Assembly (NCBI RefSeq): GCF_002135295.1
Contig: NZ_NEGG01000008.1
Span: forward strand, 118,129 to 182,128
DNA from: Acinetobacter sp. ANC 5054
GTDB taxonomy: Bacteria > Pseudomonadota > Gammaproteobacteria > Pseudomonadales > Moraxellaceae
Length of the DNA stretch: 64,000 nucleotides
Reading direction: 5' to 3'
Part shown: positions 1 to 8,875 of the stretch, in pieces
Position numbering within the stretch: the stretch's first letter is position 1
Layout of the letters: the number at the start of each line of letters is the position of its first letter
Program-made: the position numbers and the translations under genes
The notes under the pieces: generated by a model
The model's input: the letters and a program-made list of their open reading frames with translations, nothing else
What the model was told of the DNA's origin: nothing
Databases searched by the model: none

Positions 1-269
1 CCTGCACAAGCTTTTTGGCAATCTGCAAGGTTACGGATATCGCCTTCAATAAAGCTAAATTTTGCCCATTGTTCAGCAGTGACTAAGCTTTTTACTTCAT
101 CCAAATTATGCTGATGCCCTGTGGCAAAGTTATCTAAACCGACAACCGTTTGATCTAACTTTAATAATGTTTCAAGAAGATTCGAGCCAATAAAACCGGC
201 CACACCCGTCACTAACCAAATTTTCGGTGCTGTTCTAAGGTTTGCACATACCTGTTGATATTGATTCAT
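1..269 (-). CDS. tviC: UDP-N-acetylhexosamine(uronate) 4-epimerase, TviC/WbpP type (3' end outside window)
   Basis: Partial gene: only the first 89 codons are inside the window. I read the start as the ATG at 269-267, preceded by AGGAG with normal spacing. The N-terminus carries the NAD-binding Rossmann motif GVAGFIGSN, which is characteristic of extended short-chain dehydrogenase/epimerases. It begins 13 bp after the stop of the upstream dehydrogenase gene, so the two are probably cotranscribed. Family knowledge: TviB/TviC (WbpO/WbpP) pairs make UDP-GalNAc uronic acid for capsule or O-antigen. The specific epimerase name is an inference from the pairing and the N-terminal sequence. Other nucleotide-sugar epimerases (Gne-like) remain possible because the catalytic YxxxK lies outside the window. 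Confidence 0.75.
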   Translation of the reverse strand, partial: MNQYQQVCANLRTAPKIWLVTGVAGFIGSNLLETLLKLDQTVVGLDNFATGHQHNLDEVKSLVTAEQWAKFSFIEGDIRNLADCQKACA

Positions 270-282
270 GATGGTATGCTCC

Positions 283-1560
283 TTACAAACGCAGATCAGA
301 TTCGGCTTGAGATAACACATATTTCAAGTCATATAACACATGCTCAGATTTACCTAAAGCACGGATAGCGTGCACGCCCATATCTTTAAATTGATGATGT
401 GCAACGGCCAAAATAACGGCATCATATTTGCCATTTTCTAAGTTTGAAATTGGGCTAATACCATATTCATGCTCAGCTTCAGCTGCATCTACCCAAGGGT
501 CATAGACATCTATCTGAGTGTGGTATTCTTTGAGTTCATTGACGATATCAATGATGCGGGTATTACGGATATCTGGGCAGTTCTCTTTAAAACTTAAGCC
601 TAAAATCAATACCTTGGCATCTTCAACTTGAATGCGTTTTTTCAACATTGCTTTAACCAGTTGAGTCACCACATAAGCGCCCATACCATCATTTAAACGA
701 CGGCCTGCCAAAATAATTTCTGGGTTGTAGCCAATTGCTTGGGCTTTATGCGTTAAATAGTACGGATCAACACCAATACAGTGACCACCGACTAAACCCG
801 GACGGAACGGCAAGAAATTCCACTTGGTGCCTGCAGCTTGCAAGACTGCTTCTGTATCAATGCCCATTTTATTAAAAATCAATGCCAATTCATTAATTAA
901 GGCAATATTCACATCACGTTGGGTGTTTTCAATTACCTTGGCCGCTTCTGCAACTTTAATACTTGCTGCTTTATGTGTGCCTGCCTCAATAATCAAGTTA
1001 TAGACTTGATCTACATAATCAGCGACTTCTGGTGTTGAGCCCGAAGTGATTTTTAAAATATTGGTAACACGGTGCAGTTTATCACCCGGATTAATACGCT
1101 CAGGGCTATAACCTGCATAAAAATCTTGATTGAATTTTAATCCTGAATTTTTTTCTAAAACAGGAATACATACTTCTTCGGTTGCACCAGGATAAACCGT
1201 TGATTCATAGACAACCACATCGTCTTTTTTAAGTACTTTAGAAATACTTTCGGATGCTTTAACCAAGGGAGTCAGGTCTGGTTGCTTAAATTCATCAATT
1301 GGCGTTGGAACTGTGACAATAAAGAAATTACAGTCTTCTAACTGCTGTAAATTCGTGGTATAGCTTAAATGCGTTGCTTGCTTTAATTCTTCTGGTGAAA
1401 CTTCTAAAGTATGATCTTGTCCGCTCTGTAGCTCATCAATACGCTTTTGATGAATATCAAAACCCACAACGGGTACTTTTTTACCAAACTCAACAGCTAG
1501 CGGTAAACCGACATAACCTAATCCGATAATGGCAATTTTTAATTCGGAGAGTTGTAACAT
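283..1560 (-). CDS. tviB: UDP-N-acetyl-D-glucosamine/galactosamine 6-dehydrogenase (TviB/WbpO/Gna)
   Basis: A 425-residue cytoplasmic member of the UDP-glucose/GDP-mannose dehydrogenase family. It should oxidise C6 of a UDP-HexNAc to the uronic acid with two NAD+. The NAD motif GLGYVG is at residues 13-18. The catalytic cysteine is C261 in [12 protein letters not shown], and the C-terminal domain contains the expected [14 protein letters not shown] segment. Length is normal and the ATG start at 1560 fits. In Acinetobacter K loci this gene is usually called gna and sits divergent from wza, exactly as here. It leads into the epimerase gene 13 bp downstream. Together they predict an N-acetylhexosaminuronic acid in the capsule. 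Whether the direct substrate is UDP-GlcNAc or UDP-GalNAc cannot be read from sequence. Confidence 0.9.
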   Translation of the reverse strand: MLQLSELKIAIIGLGYVGLPLAVEFGKKVPVVGFDIHQKRIDELQSGQDHTLEVSPEELKQATHLSYTTNLQQLEDCNFFIVTVPTPIDEFKQPDLTPLVKASESISKVLKKDDVVVYESTVYPGATEEVCIPVLEKNSGLKFNQDFYAGYSPERINPGDKLHRVTNILKITSGSTPEVADYVDQVYNLIIEAGTHKAASIKVAEAAKVIENTQRDVNIALINELALIFNKMGIDTEAVLQAAGTKWNFLPFRPGLVGGHCIGVDPYYLTHKAQAIGYNPEIILAGRRLNDGMGAYVVTQLVKAMLKKRIQVEDAKVLILGLSFKENCPDIRNTRIIDIVNELKEYHTQIDVYDPWVDAAEAEHEYGISPISNLENGKYDAVILAVAHHQFKDMGVHAIRALGKSEHVLYDLKYVLSQAESDLRL

Positions 1561-1927
1561 ACTGAAGCCTATGCTATCGATGAATTTTCATTCATCTTCA
1601 TGTTGTAAATAGCGTTAAATTATATCAGAAAATCATTTTTTGATTGTGTAATGATGTTCAACTCATAGATTAAAAATCTACGCTTAAATTTAAGTTAGAC
1701 CATACTAAAGCATAGATAGACTCTTTAAACTTTCAATTTTGTTGGTAAAAATACGTTAATAAACTTAATTTATTTTATAAAAATGCTTTCTTAATATTAC
1801 GATTTAAAACATCTTTGGCTATATTAACAATGACTATTAGTATAGAATTTTGCAGTCTAAAACATACAATTTGGGTAAATATACCCGTTTTAAAAGATTC
1901 AAATTTATAAATAGGATTTATATTCGC
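1561..1927. promoter_or_regulatory. Divergent promoter region of the K locus (tviB / wza)
   Basis: This 367-bp AT-rich spacer lies between the divergent dehydrogenase and wza start codons and must hold promoters for both halves of the capsule locus. A possible wza -10-like element, TATAGA, is at 1841-1846, but I could not pair it with a well-spaced -35. No JUMPstart (GGCGGTAG) sequence is seen. The wza leader would be about 75-80 nt if transcription starts just after 1846. Promoter positions are tentative. Confidence 0.45.
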
Positions 1928-3022
1928 GTGAATTACTACCGTTATAGCATCATGTTGGCTTTGAGTCTTGGTATGGCTGGATGCGCAATGACCCCTGGAC
2001 TACAGACATATGATTTACCAGAACAAGGTGCTTACCAAACTGATCAAGGGGCTGATCTAAATGTAGTACCTTTAACACAAGATAATATTCCTGCTATTTC
2101 TCAATCAAATTTCCAAGATTTCTCGCAAATTCAGTCCTTATTTCATCATCAGCAAACCATCTATAAATTAAGCGCGGGTGATGTGTTATCAATTCAACTT
2201 TGGGCATATCCTGAAATTACGCCACCTATTCAAGACGCAACAAATATTAAAGCAGTAGGCTACCCAATTGATCCAAATGGCAATGTACAACTCCCATTGG
2301 TAGGCTCAGTAAAAATTGCTGGGAAAACACTTGCTCAAACGAATTCATTTTTACGTAGTCAATTCAGTAAATATTTAAAACATCCTGACGTTGTGGTCAG
2401 AGTATTATCCTATGAAGGCAAACGTTACTTTGTAAATGGTCAGGTACTCAAAAGTGGTCAATATACTCTAAACGATCAACCTATTAGCCTTTACACAGCA
2501 TTGGGTCAAGCTGGTGGCATCGATACTAAAACTGGCGATACCACCAATATTCAGTTGATCCGAAATGGTTCAACATACAATCTAAATACGATCCAACTCG
2601 AAAAAAATGGCTTATCGCTTCACAATTTACTTATCCGTCCCAATGACACTATTTTTGTAAATACAAAACAAGATCAAAAACTTTATGTCATGGGCGAGTC
2701 AAGTAAGAGCCAGGCAATTAACCTACGCGATCAGGGTATGTCATTAAGTGATGTATTAGGTGAAAGCGAAGGCATCAATCCATACTCGGCAAGTGCTGCA
2801 AGAATTTATGTCATGCGTACCAATGTTGAGCAAAAACAATCAACGATTTATCATTTAAACCTAAGTAGTATTGGTAATCTTGCTTTAGCAAATCAATTCC
2901 AAATGAAAAAGAATGATATTGTTTATATTGATGCAACTGGCTTGACGCGTTGGCAGCGTGTAGTTAATCAGATTATTCCATTCTCAAGTGCACTTTATAG
3001 TTTCGATCAACTTGGGAAATAA
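1928..3022 (+). CDS. wza: Wza, capsule polysaccharide export outer-membrane lipoprotein
   Basis: Outer-membrane channel that exports capsule polysaccharide as part of the Wza-Wzc machine. The open frame extends upstream to a TTG at 1850, but I place the start at the GTG at 1928. That choice gives 364 residues, usual for Acinetobacter Wza, a short lipoprotein signal ending in GMAGC (lipidated Cys 19 of this start) and an AGGA at 1913-1916. The polysaccharide export and SLBB-type domains are visible around YKLSAGDVLSIQLW, VGYPIDPNGNVQLPLVG and the following beta-rich repeats. The C-terminus is hydrophobic and aromatic, as expected for the transmembrane helix of this family. wzb follows after 2 bp. 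The start is the only real uncertainty; the identity is clear. Confidence 0.92.
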   Translation: MNYYRYSIMLALSLGMAGCAMTPGLQTYDLPEQGAYQTDQGADLNVVPLTQDNIPAISQSNFQDFSQIQSLFHHQQTIYKLSAGDVLSIQLWAYPEITPPIQDATNIKAVGYPIDPNGNVQLPLVGSVKIAGKTLAQTNSFLRSQFSKYLKHPDVVVRVLSYEGKRYFVNGQVLKSGQYTLNDQPISLYTALGQAGGIDTKTGDTTNIQLIRNGSTYNLNTIQLEKNGLSLHNLLIRPNDTIFVNTKQDQKLYVMGESSKSQAINLRDQGMSLSDVLGESEGINPYSASAARIYVMRTNVEQKQSTIYHLNLSSIGNLALANQFQMKKNDIVYIDATGLTRWQRVVNQIIPFSSALYSFDQLGK

Positions 3023-3024
3023 TC

Positions 3025-3453
3025 ATGGCTATTAAAAATATCCTCGTCGTCTGTGTTGGAAATATTTGCCGTAGCCCTATGGCGGAATATTTCCTCAAAA
3101 ACAATTGCCCTGAACAGGTTATTGACTCAGCAGGATTATCTGCAATGGTTGGTCATGGGGCTGATGAAAAAGCCATTCATTGTATGGATCAATTTAATAT
3201 TGATATGCGCCCACACATCGCAAAACAAATCAATGCGTCACTCATTAAGCAAGCTGATTTAATTTTAGTGATGAGCAACAATCAAGCTCAACACATAGAA
3301 AAGCAATGGCCGTTCGCTAAAGGGAAAGTCTTTCGTTTAGGGCATTGGCAGGGTCAAAATGTGCCTGACCCTTATAAGCATGATCAAGATTTTTTTAACG
3401 AATCTTGTAAAAACATAAGCAATTATGTTCAAGATTGGTTACCGCATTTTTAA
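3025..3453 (+). CDS. wzb: Wzb, low-molecular-weight protein tyrosine phosphatase
   Basis: A 142-residue cytoplasmic phosphatase that removes phosphate from the tyrosine-rich tail of Wzc, allowing the cycle needed for capsule polymer control. The P-loop CX5R is C10-VGNIC-R16 followed by S17, and the general acid lies in the DPY motif of VPDPYKHD near the C-terminus. Length matches the family. It starts 2 bp after wza and is followed 28 bp later by wzc, giving the standard export operon wza-wzb-wzc. No oddities seen. Confidence 0.95.
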   Translation: MAIKNILVVCVGNICRSPMAEYFLKNNCPEQVIDSAGLSAMVGHGADEKAIHCMDQFNIDMRPHIAKQINASLIKQADLILVMSNNQAQHIEKQWPFAKGKVFRLGHWQGQNVPDPYKHDQDFFNESCKNISNYVQDWLPHF

Positions 3454-3481
3454 TATAAATTGAAGACTTAGTTGTTAAATT

Positions 3482-5674
3482 ATGACTCAAACTGCAAAAA
3501 ATGAAGATGATACTATTGATTTAAAAGAGCTATTTTTTTCACTGATCGCTCAGTGGAAATTAATTGCACTTTGCATCATATTAAGTTTAATCTGTGCCCT
3601 GCTCTATGTACGTACAACGCCTTCTATTTATTCAACTGATGCCTTAGTTCAAGTAGAAGATGGCAAAAGCGCCGCTTCAGCCGCTTTGCTAGGTGAGTTA
3701 AAAGATATGTCTGGCGGTTTGGGTCAAAAATCTCCCGCTGATGCTGAGATTGAAATCTTAAATTCTAGAATGGTCTTGGGTAAAGTTATTGATGATCTGA
3801 ATCTCAATATTAAGATTAAAGACAAAAATGATAGTTTAGTTGGTCGACTATTTTCACCAGAAAAAGGCCAATTAAAATTTGACACACAAGGTGTCAGCTT
3901 CAATACCAAAAATAATAATTTTTTAATCAAGCAATTAGATGTTCCAAAATATTATCTTGATAAAAACCTTACCTTAAATTTTAAATCTGACGCACTCTAT
4001 ACTTTAAGCTATCAAGATAAAGTTGTATTTGAAGGTCAGCTAAATAAGCTGAATCAATTTACGGATAGCTACGGAACGTGGAAAGTTAATCTGTCAAGTA
4101 CACAACCATTCAAACATGAGTTTACTCTATCTAAATTATCACTTCCTTCAGCTGTAAAAAATCTACAATTAAATTATGGCGTAGCTGAAAAAGGGAAAAT
4201 GACAGGAATTATTGGACTTAACTATGCTGGTGAAGACAAACAACACATTACCAGTGTACTCAATCATATTTTAGAAATTTATCATCAGCAAAATATTGAG
4301 CGGAAATCGTTAGAATCTAAACAGACTTTAAGTTTTCTTGATCAGCAACTTCCAGAGTTAAAACAACAACTTGAACAATCTGAACTGAAATTCAACGAAT
4401 TCCGAGAAAAATATAATACAATCGATGTTACTCAAGAATCTGAACTCATGCTCAAACAAAATATTGAGCTTGAGAAAATGCGTATTGAATTAAAACAAAA
4501 ACAAGCTGAATTATCAGCAAAATATACACCTGACCATCCATTAATGTCTGAAATTAATGCACAGGTGAATACGTTAAATCAAAAGATTCAAGAACTCAAC
4601 AAATCAATTAAACAACTGCCTGAAACCCAGCGTTTATATTTACAACTGTATCGTGATGTTAAAGTAAATACTGAGCTTTATACATCCCTGCTCAACAGCT
4701 ACCAACAATTGAAAATCGTCAAGGCTGGTGAGATTGGTAATGTACGTATCATCGATACGGCGGTTGAACCAGAGAAACCAATTAAACCTAAGAAACTTAT
4801 CATCCTTATACTATCTATGTTTGTCGGTGGCTTTATTGGTGTACTCATTGCTTTAGTTCGCAATATGCTACGTTCAGGCATCAAAGACTCTTCTGAAATT
4901 GAAAATAATCTTGATCTTCCTGTATATGCAACAGTGCCTCGCTCTCCAGTTCAGGAAAGTCGTATCAAGTTATTGAAGAAGAAGAAGACCATCCCTGTAC
5001 TTGCTGTTAGAAATAGTGATGATATTGCTATTGAAAGCTTACGCAGTATGCGTACCGCAATTCATTTTGCACTCTCTTCAGCTAAAAATAATCTGATCAT
5101 GATTTCTGGTCCAGCACCAGAAGTTGGTAAATCATTTATTTCAACCAACTTAGCAACGATTCTTGCACAAAGTGACAAACGCGTTCTGATTGTTGATGCA
5201 GACATGCGCCGTGGTTATTTAAATAAATACTTCAACCAAGATAATCAGCCGGGTCTAGCTGAATTTTTGAATGGGCAGCAAGGAATAGACAGTATTATCA
5301 AAGCTACTGAAATTCCGAATTTAAGTGTTGTTACCCGCGGTAAGAGTCCAACTAACCCTTCTGAATTATTAAGCTCAGCAAAATTCAAAGAGTTCTTGGA
5401 TTTAATTTCACCGATGTTTGATCATGTGATTATTGATACACCTCCAGTCTTAGCCGTGACTGACGGTATTATCATTTCTCAATTTGCGGGTGTAAATCTA
5501 GTAATTGCTCGCCATGCAAAAACCCAAATGAAAGAATTAGAACTTACTGTCAATCGTTTCGAGCAAGTAGGCGTCAAAGTGAATGGTATTATTCTGAACG
5601 ATATCCAACGCACTGCTGGTAGCTATGGTTATAACTATGCTTATGGTTATGGTGCAGCAAAAGATCAAGACTAA
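3482..5674 (+). CDS. wzc: Wzc, polysaccharide co-polymerase and bacterial tyrosine autokinase
   Basis: Inner-membrane protein of 730 residues that controls chain length and export of capsule with Wza. An N-terminal Wzz domain with a first membrane segment (about residues 28-46) is followed by a coiled-coil-rich periplasmic part. A second membrane segment lies near residues 440-460, before the cytoplasmic BY-kinase domain. Walker A is GPAPEVGKS at residues 543-551, and Walker A' is VLIVDADMRRG about 25 residues later. The last 16 residues hold a tyrosine cluster (Y715, 717, 719, 721, 723), the autophosphorylation sites that Wzb acts on. It is the last gene of the operon and ends before a strong hairpin terminator. 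Confidence 0.96.
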   Translation: MTQTAKNEDDTIDLKELFFSLIAQWKLIALCIILSLICALLYVRTTPSIYSTDALVQVEDGKSAASAALLGELKDMSGGLGQKSPADAEIEILNSRMVLGKVIDDLNLNIKIKDKNDSLVGRLFSPEKGQLKFDTQGVSFNTKNNNFLIKQLDVPKYYLDKNLTLNFKSDALYTLSYQDKVVFEGQLNKLNQFTDSYGTWKVNLSSTQPFKHEFTLSKLSLPSAVKNLQLNYGVAEKGKMTGIIGLNYAGEDKQHITSVLNHILEIYHQQNIERKSLESKQTLSFLDQQLPELKQQLEQSELKFNEFREKYNTIDVTQESELMLKQNIELEKMRIELKQKQAELSAKYTPDHPLMSEINAQVNTLNQKIQELNKSIKQLPETQRLYLQLYRDVKVNTELYTSLLNSYQQLKIVKAGEIGNVRIIDTAVEPEKPIKPKKLIILILSMFVGGFIGVLIALVRNMLRSGIKDSSEIENNLDLPVYATVPRSPVQESRIKLLKKKKTIPVLAVRNSDDIAIESLRSMRTAIHFALSSAKNNLIMISGPAPEVGKSFISTNLATILAQSDKRVLIVDADMRRGYLNKYFNQDNQPGLAEFLNGQQGIDSIIKATEIPNLSVVTRGKSPTNPSELLSSAKFKEFLDLISPMFDHVIIDTPPVLAVTDGIIISQFAGVNLVIARHAKTQMKELELTVNRFEQVGVKVNGIILNDIQRTAGSYGYNYAYGYGAAKDQD

Positions 5675-5687
5675 TTCAGATCTTCAT

Positions 5688-5717
5688 AAAAAAGCCATCG
5701 TTTAAGATGGCTTTTTT
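5688..5717 (+). terminator. Rho-independent terminator after wzc
   Basis: A 12-bp stem, AAAAAAGCCATC pairing with GATGGCTTTTTT, encloses a 6-nt loop and is followed by further Ts. It lies 13 bp past the wzc stop and closes the capsule export operon. Confidence 0.92.
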
Positions 5718-5920
5718 ATTTTGCATAGATTAATTTTTATTCAGGCTTATGTATAAAAAATGTTTTATATATTCATATCGTTATAGTATAAAAATAAGAA
5801 GATGGCTATGATGAACTTTCCTGCACCTTAGCTATTCATACATATAGCTAAACGTTGAACAGGAAAAGTCTGCTAGAATTTCAGCAACTTTTTACATATA
5901 AAATAATTGTGGGAAAATAT

Positions 5921-6634
5921 ATGAGTAAGGCTCTACCTATCGCTGTCGCTGTTCTACTCGGCGGTGCCGCACTTGTTCCTGTTTACTATGCAACTAAAAC
6001 ACCTGCTACGCAATCAGCAACATCAACTCAACCTGCTGCAAATGCATCAGCCGTCGCTAAAATCAGCTACGCACTGGGTTATGAAGTTGCTCATCAAACA
6101 CCACCTGAATTGGACATTAACAGTTTTGTGACTGGTGTTCGTGCTGGTCATGCACGCGCGAAACCCGCTTATACTGAAGAAGAATTGCAAAAAGCATATG
6201 CTGAATTCCAGCAAGAAATGCAAACAAAACAACTTGAAAGCAATAAGCAAGCGCAAAGCACAAGTGATTCTTTCCTAACTAAAAATAAAGCTAAAGCTGG
6301 CGTAAAAACAACAGCTTCTGGCTTACAATACATCATCACTAAAGAAGGTGCAGGTAAACAACCTCAAGCCAATTCTGTAGTGAAAGTTCACTATACTGGT
6401 AAATTGGTTGATGGCACCGTATTTGACAGTTCGGTACAACGTGGTGAGCCAATTGAGTTTCTATTAAATCAAGTGATTCCGGGTTGGACTGAAGGTTTGC
6501 AATTGATGAAAGAAGGTGGCAAAGCGACCTTATTTATTCCTGCAAATCTTGGCTATGGTGCACAGGGTGTTCCTGGTACGATCCCTCCAAACAGTACCTT
6601 AATTTTTGATGTCGAACTGATCCAAGTTAAATAA
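5921..6634 (+). CDS. fkpA: FkpA-type periplasmic FKBP peptidyl-prolyl isomerase
   Basis: Peptidyl-prolyl cis-trans isomerase and likely chaperone in the periplasm. The frame opens upstream at a TTG, but the ATG at 5921 gives a sensible 237-residue protein starting [15 protein letters not shown], an export signal or membrane anchor. An FKBP N-terminal dimerisation domain (about residues 45-130) is followed by the FKBP catalytic domain with [29 protein letters not shown] and the closing [10 protein letters not shown]. In Acinetobacter fkpA marks the boundary of the K locus next to wzc, as here. Its own terminator separates it from the second FKBP gene. No signal-peptidase site is obvious after the hydrophobic stretch, so it may remain membrane anchored. 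Confidence 0.92.
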   Translation: MSKALPIAVAVLLGGAALVPVYYATKTPATQSATSTQPAANASAVAKISYALGYEVAHQTPPELDINSFVTGVRAGHARAKPAYTEEELQKAYAEFQQEMQTKQLESNKQAQSTSDSFLTKNKAKAGVKTTASGLQYIITKEGAGKQPQANSVVKVHYTGKLVDGTVFDSSVQRGEPIEFLLNQVIPGWTEGLQLMKEGGKATLFIPANLGYGAQGVPGTIPPNSTLIFDVELIQVK

Positions 6635-6643
6635 AACACTGTA

Positions 6644-6676
6644 CAGGAGAGCAAAAAGCTCTCCTGCTTTATTTTT
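6644..6676 (+). terminator. Terminator after fkpA
   Basis: A perfect 9-bp stem, CAGGAGAGC with GCTCTCCTG, encloses an A5 loop and is followed by CTTTATTTTT. It lies 9 bp after the fkpA stop, so the next FKBP gene probably has its own promoter or depends on read-through. Confidence 0.85.
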
Positions 6677-6687
6677 GAGATTGAATA

Positions 6688-7380
6688 ATGAAATTACAGA
6701 TGGGTATTTTGTGTTTGGCACTGTGTTCAAGCACTGTTTTTGCAAAAAACGTGAGCAATAAAAGTAGTGCTGCTGAACAAGTGGGTTATAGCTTTGGCTA
6801 TCTCATGGGTCGTAGTAATGCAGAATCAATCAAAGATTTAGATATTGATGCTTTTGTTGCGGGCCTTAAAGCAGCATCTAAAGGGCAAGAATCTGCTTTA
6901 ACTGATGAAGAAATGACGCGTGCTTTAACTCAATACAAGAAGCAAACTGAAGCAAAACAACTGATCGAACTTAAACAAAAAGCCGATGAAAATGAAAAAA
7001 TCGGAACGGCTTTTTTAGCTGAAAATGCCAAAAAATCTGGGATTATAGTTACTAAATCAGGTTTACAATATCAAGTGATTGAGGCTGGTAAAGGTAAATC
7101 ACCCAAAGCCAACGCGACCGTAAAAGTTCATTATGAAGGCCGTTTACTTGATGGTACGGTTTTTGACAGTTCAATTGCACGTAACCACCCTGCAATGTTT
7201 CAAGTCAGCCAAGTGATTCAAGGTTGGACTGAAGGTCTACAGTTAATGAAAGAAGGTGCAAAATATCGCTTCTTTATTCCAGCAAATTTGGCCTATGGTC
7301 AGATTGGTTCTGGTGATGTAATTGAACCAAACAGCACACTCATCTTTGATGTTGAACTTATTGAAGTTGTACCTAAATAA
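6688..7380 (+). CDS. fklB: FklB/FkpA-like FKBP peptidyl-prolyl isomerase, periplasmic
   Basis: A second FKBP-type isomerase (230 residues), paralogous to the gene just upstream with the same N-domain plus FKBP-domain arrangement. It has a normal cleavable signal peptide with a predicted cut after VFA (residue 19), so it should be soluble in the periplasm. The catalytic domain carries [18 protein letters not shown] and [12 protein letters not shown]. The two adjacent copies look like an old duplication at the K-locus border. Acinetobacter annotations often call this one fklB; that label is by position and is the less certain part. Confidence 0.87.
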   Translation: MKLQMGILCLALCSSTVFAKNVSNKSSAAEQVGYSFGYLMGRSNAESIKDLDIDAFVAGLKAASKGQESALTDEEMTRALTQYKKQTEAKQLIELKQKADENEKIGTAFLAENAKKSGIIVTKSGLQYQVIEAGKGKSPKANATVKVHYEGRLLDGTVFDSSIARNHPAMFQVSQVIQGWTEGLQLMKEGAKYRFFIPANLAYGQIGSGDVIEPNSTLIFDVELIEVVPK

Positions 7381-7393
7381 TATTTTCATTCTA

Positions 7394-7423
7394 TTCAGCA
7401 TAAGCTAAACCGCTTATGCTGAA
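7394..7423 (+). terminator. Hairpin after fklB
   Basis: A perfect 12-bp stem, TTCAGCATAAGC with GCTTATGCTGAA, has a 6-nt loop and starts 14 bp after the fklB stop. The T-tract is poor (ATTTATAG), so it could act as a weak terminator or an mRNA-stabilising hairpin. Confidence 0.6.
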
Positions 7424-7579
7424 ATTTATAGCATTCTAATCATTTTATTTTACAAATTATTTGGCAATTTTTGCTGTATTTTCATATTTAGCTTTTATAT
7501 TAAATCATTCACTCACACTTTTTATGCTTTAATTTTCAACGTTTAATTTAGCCATTTACTGTTTTACAGGGATTTTTCC

Positions 7580-8320
7580 ATGACTTTAAAAATTAAAACC
7601 CGCGAAATTCATTACACTGCTGCAGATGGATCACAGTTAGTCGGTTATTTTGCTGCACCTGAGTCAGAAACACCTGTTGCGGGTGTGTTGGTTTCTCCTG
7701 AATGGTGGGGTCGCAATGACTATACCGAACAACGTGCACGTGAGTTGGCTGAACATGGTTATGCGGCATTTGCACTTGACATGTATGGTGACAAAAAAGT
7801 AACGACGGATGCCAAGCAAGCTTATACATGGATGATGCAAACCTTTGATCACCCAGACACAATTGTGACCCGTGCGTCTGCGGCTTTAACCACATTAGCA
7901 CAGCAATCTGAAGTAAATGCAGATAAACTCGCAGCCATAGGCTTTTGTTATGGCGGCAAAGTGATTTTAGATTTAGCGCGTTCTGGTGCTGCACTCAAAG
8001 CAGTAGCAACCTTCCACGCCACCTTATCTACTGCAACTCCTGCTCAAGCCAATCAAGTTCAAGCTGAAATTCTAGTTCAGCATGGCGAACTAGACTCGAT
8101 GGTGAGTTTGGACGATGTCGCTGTGTTTAAACAAGAAATGCTGGCTGCACATGTAGAACATGAAGTCATTGTTTATGCAGGCGCTAAACATGGTTTCACC
8201 AACCCTTTAGCAGATGAACGTGCCAAAGCCAATGATGTCGATTTAGGCTATAACGCTGCTGCCGAGCAACAAAGTTTAGCTGCAATGTACGCCTTGCTTG
8301 ATCGTAAGCTTCGCGCTTAA
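7580..8320 (+). CDS. Dienelactone hydrolase family protein
   Basis: A 246-residue cytoplasmic alpha/beta hydrolase of the DLH family. The nucleophile elbow is GFCYGGK with C123. The likely remaining triad members are D172 (HGELDSM) and H204 (GAKHGF), matching the Cys-Asp-His triad of dienelactone hydrolase. The ATG at 7580 is preceded by AGGGATTTTTCC. It stands alone, with no catechol or chlorocatechol pathway genes nearby, so a role in aromatic ring cleavage is not supported by context. Members of this family act on a range of esters and lactones, so the true substrate is unknown. Confidence 0.85.
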   Translation: MTLKIKTREIHYTAADGSQLVGYFAAPESETPVAGVLVSPEWWGRNDYTEQRARELAEHGYAAFALDMYGDKKVTTDAKQAYTWMMQTFDHPDTIVTRASAALTTLAQQSEVNADKLAAIGFCYGGKVILDLARSGAALKAVATFHATLSTATPAQANQVQAEILVQHGELDSMVSLDDVAVFKQEMLAAHVEHEVIVYAGAKHGFTNPLADERAKANDVDLGYNAAAEQQSLAAMYALLDRKLRA

Positions 8321-8371
8321 CACCAAGCTTGTTATATCAAAAGTTATTTTAAGAAAAATGTGGAGAGAACA

Positions 8372-8731
8372 ATGACAGAACTCAATTGCCCATATTGCAA
8401 TTATGATGAATATGATGTGATCGCAAAAAATGATTTTGGTGTTGTACTCCCTGAACCCCAAAGCTTGTCTAAAGGTCATTGCGTTATTGTTCCCCTTCGT
8501 CATGTTGGCTCTTTTTTTGAAATCACTGACAAAGAACGTAAAAGTCTAATGTCCTTGCTTGAACAAGCCCGAAATGAGCTGAATTTATTACATCAACCTA
8601 CAGGCTTTCATATTGGTTTTAATGATGGCACTGTATTTGGCGAAGCCATTGAGCATGTCCATATTCACATTATTCCACGCTACGAAAACCAAAAATTGGC
8701 TTTAGACCAGCGTTGGGGATTTCAAAATTAA
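8372..8731 (+). CDS. HIT family nucleotide hydrolase/transferase
   Basis: A 119-residue histidine-triad protein. The signature HVHIH (H95, H97, H99) sits near the C-terminus in the usual place. An N-terminal CPYC pair (C6, C9) may bind zinc as in some HIT proteins. The frame opens at a GTG 12 bp upstream, but the GGAGAG there is better read as the ribosome binding site for the ATG at 8372. Family members hydrolyse dinucleoside polyphosphates or AMP-lysine-type bonds; the exact substrate cannot be read. It lies 51 bp after the DLH gene and may share its transcript, ending at the terminator just downstream. Confidence 0.88.
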   Translation: MTELNCPYCNYDEYDVIAKNDFGVVLPEPQSLSKGHCVIVPLRHVGSFFEITDKERKSLMSLLEQARNELNLLHQPTGFHIGFNDGTVFGEAIEHVHIHIIPRYENQKLALDQRWGFQN

Positions 8732-8748
8732 GCTACATGCACATGTAT

Positions 8749-8772
8749 AAAAAGGAGCTACGGCTCCTTTTT
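8749..8772 (+). terminator. Terminator after the HIT gene
   Basis: AAAAAGGAGC and GCTCCTTTTT form a 10-bp stem with the tetraloop TACG, followed by a T run, 18 bp after the HIT gene stop. Confidence 0.9.
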
Positions 8773-8875
8773 TATTTTTGACTATATAGCGCTTAGCTCA
8801 CAAGCCTCAACTCGAAAAAGCGCTGCATACTGAAACATGTATACTATGTGCGTTTTCTACTAATGATGCTGTTTC

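Noticed and set aside
1850..1927. N-terminal 26 codons of the open wza frame as coding
   Set aside because: They start with TTG, precede the lipoprotein signal with a very basic tail and probably lie in the 5' leader; the GTG at 1928 is better supported.
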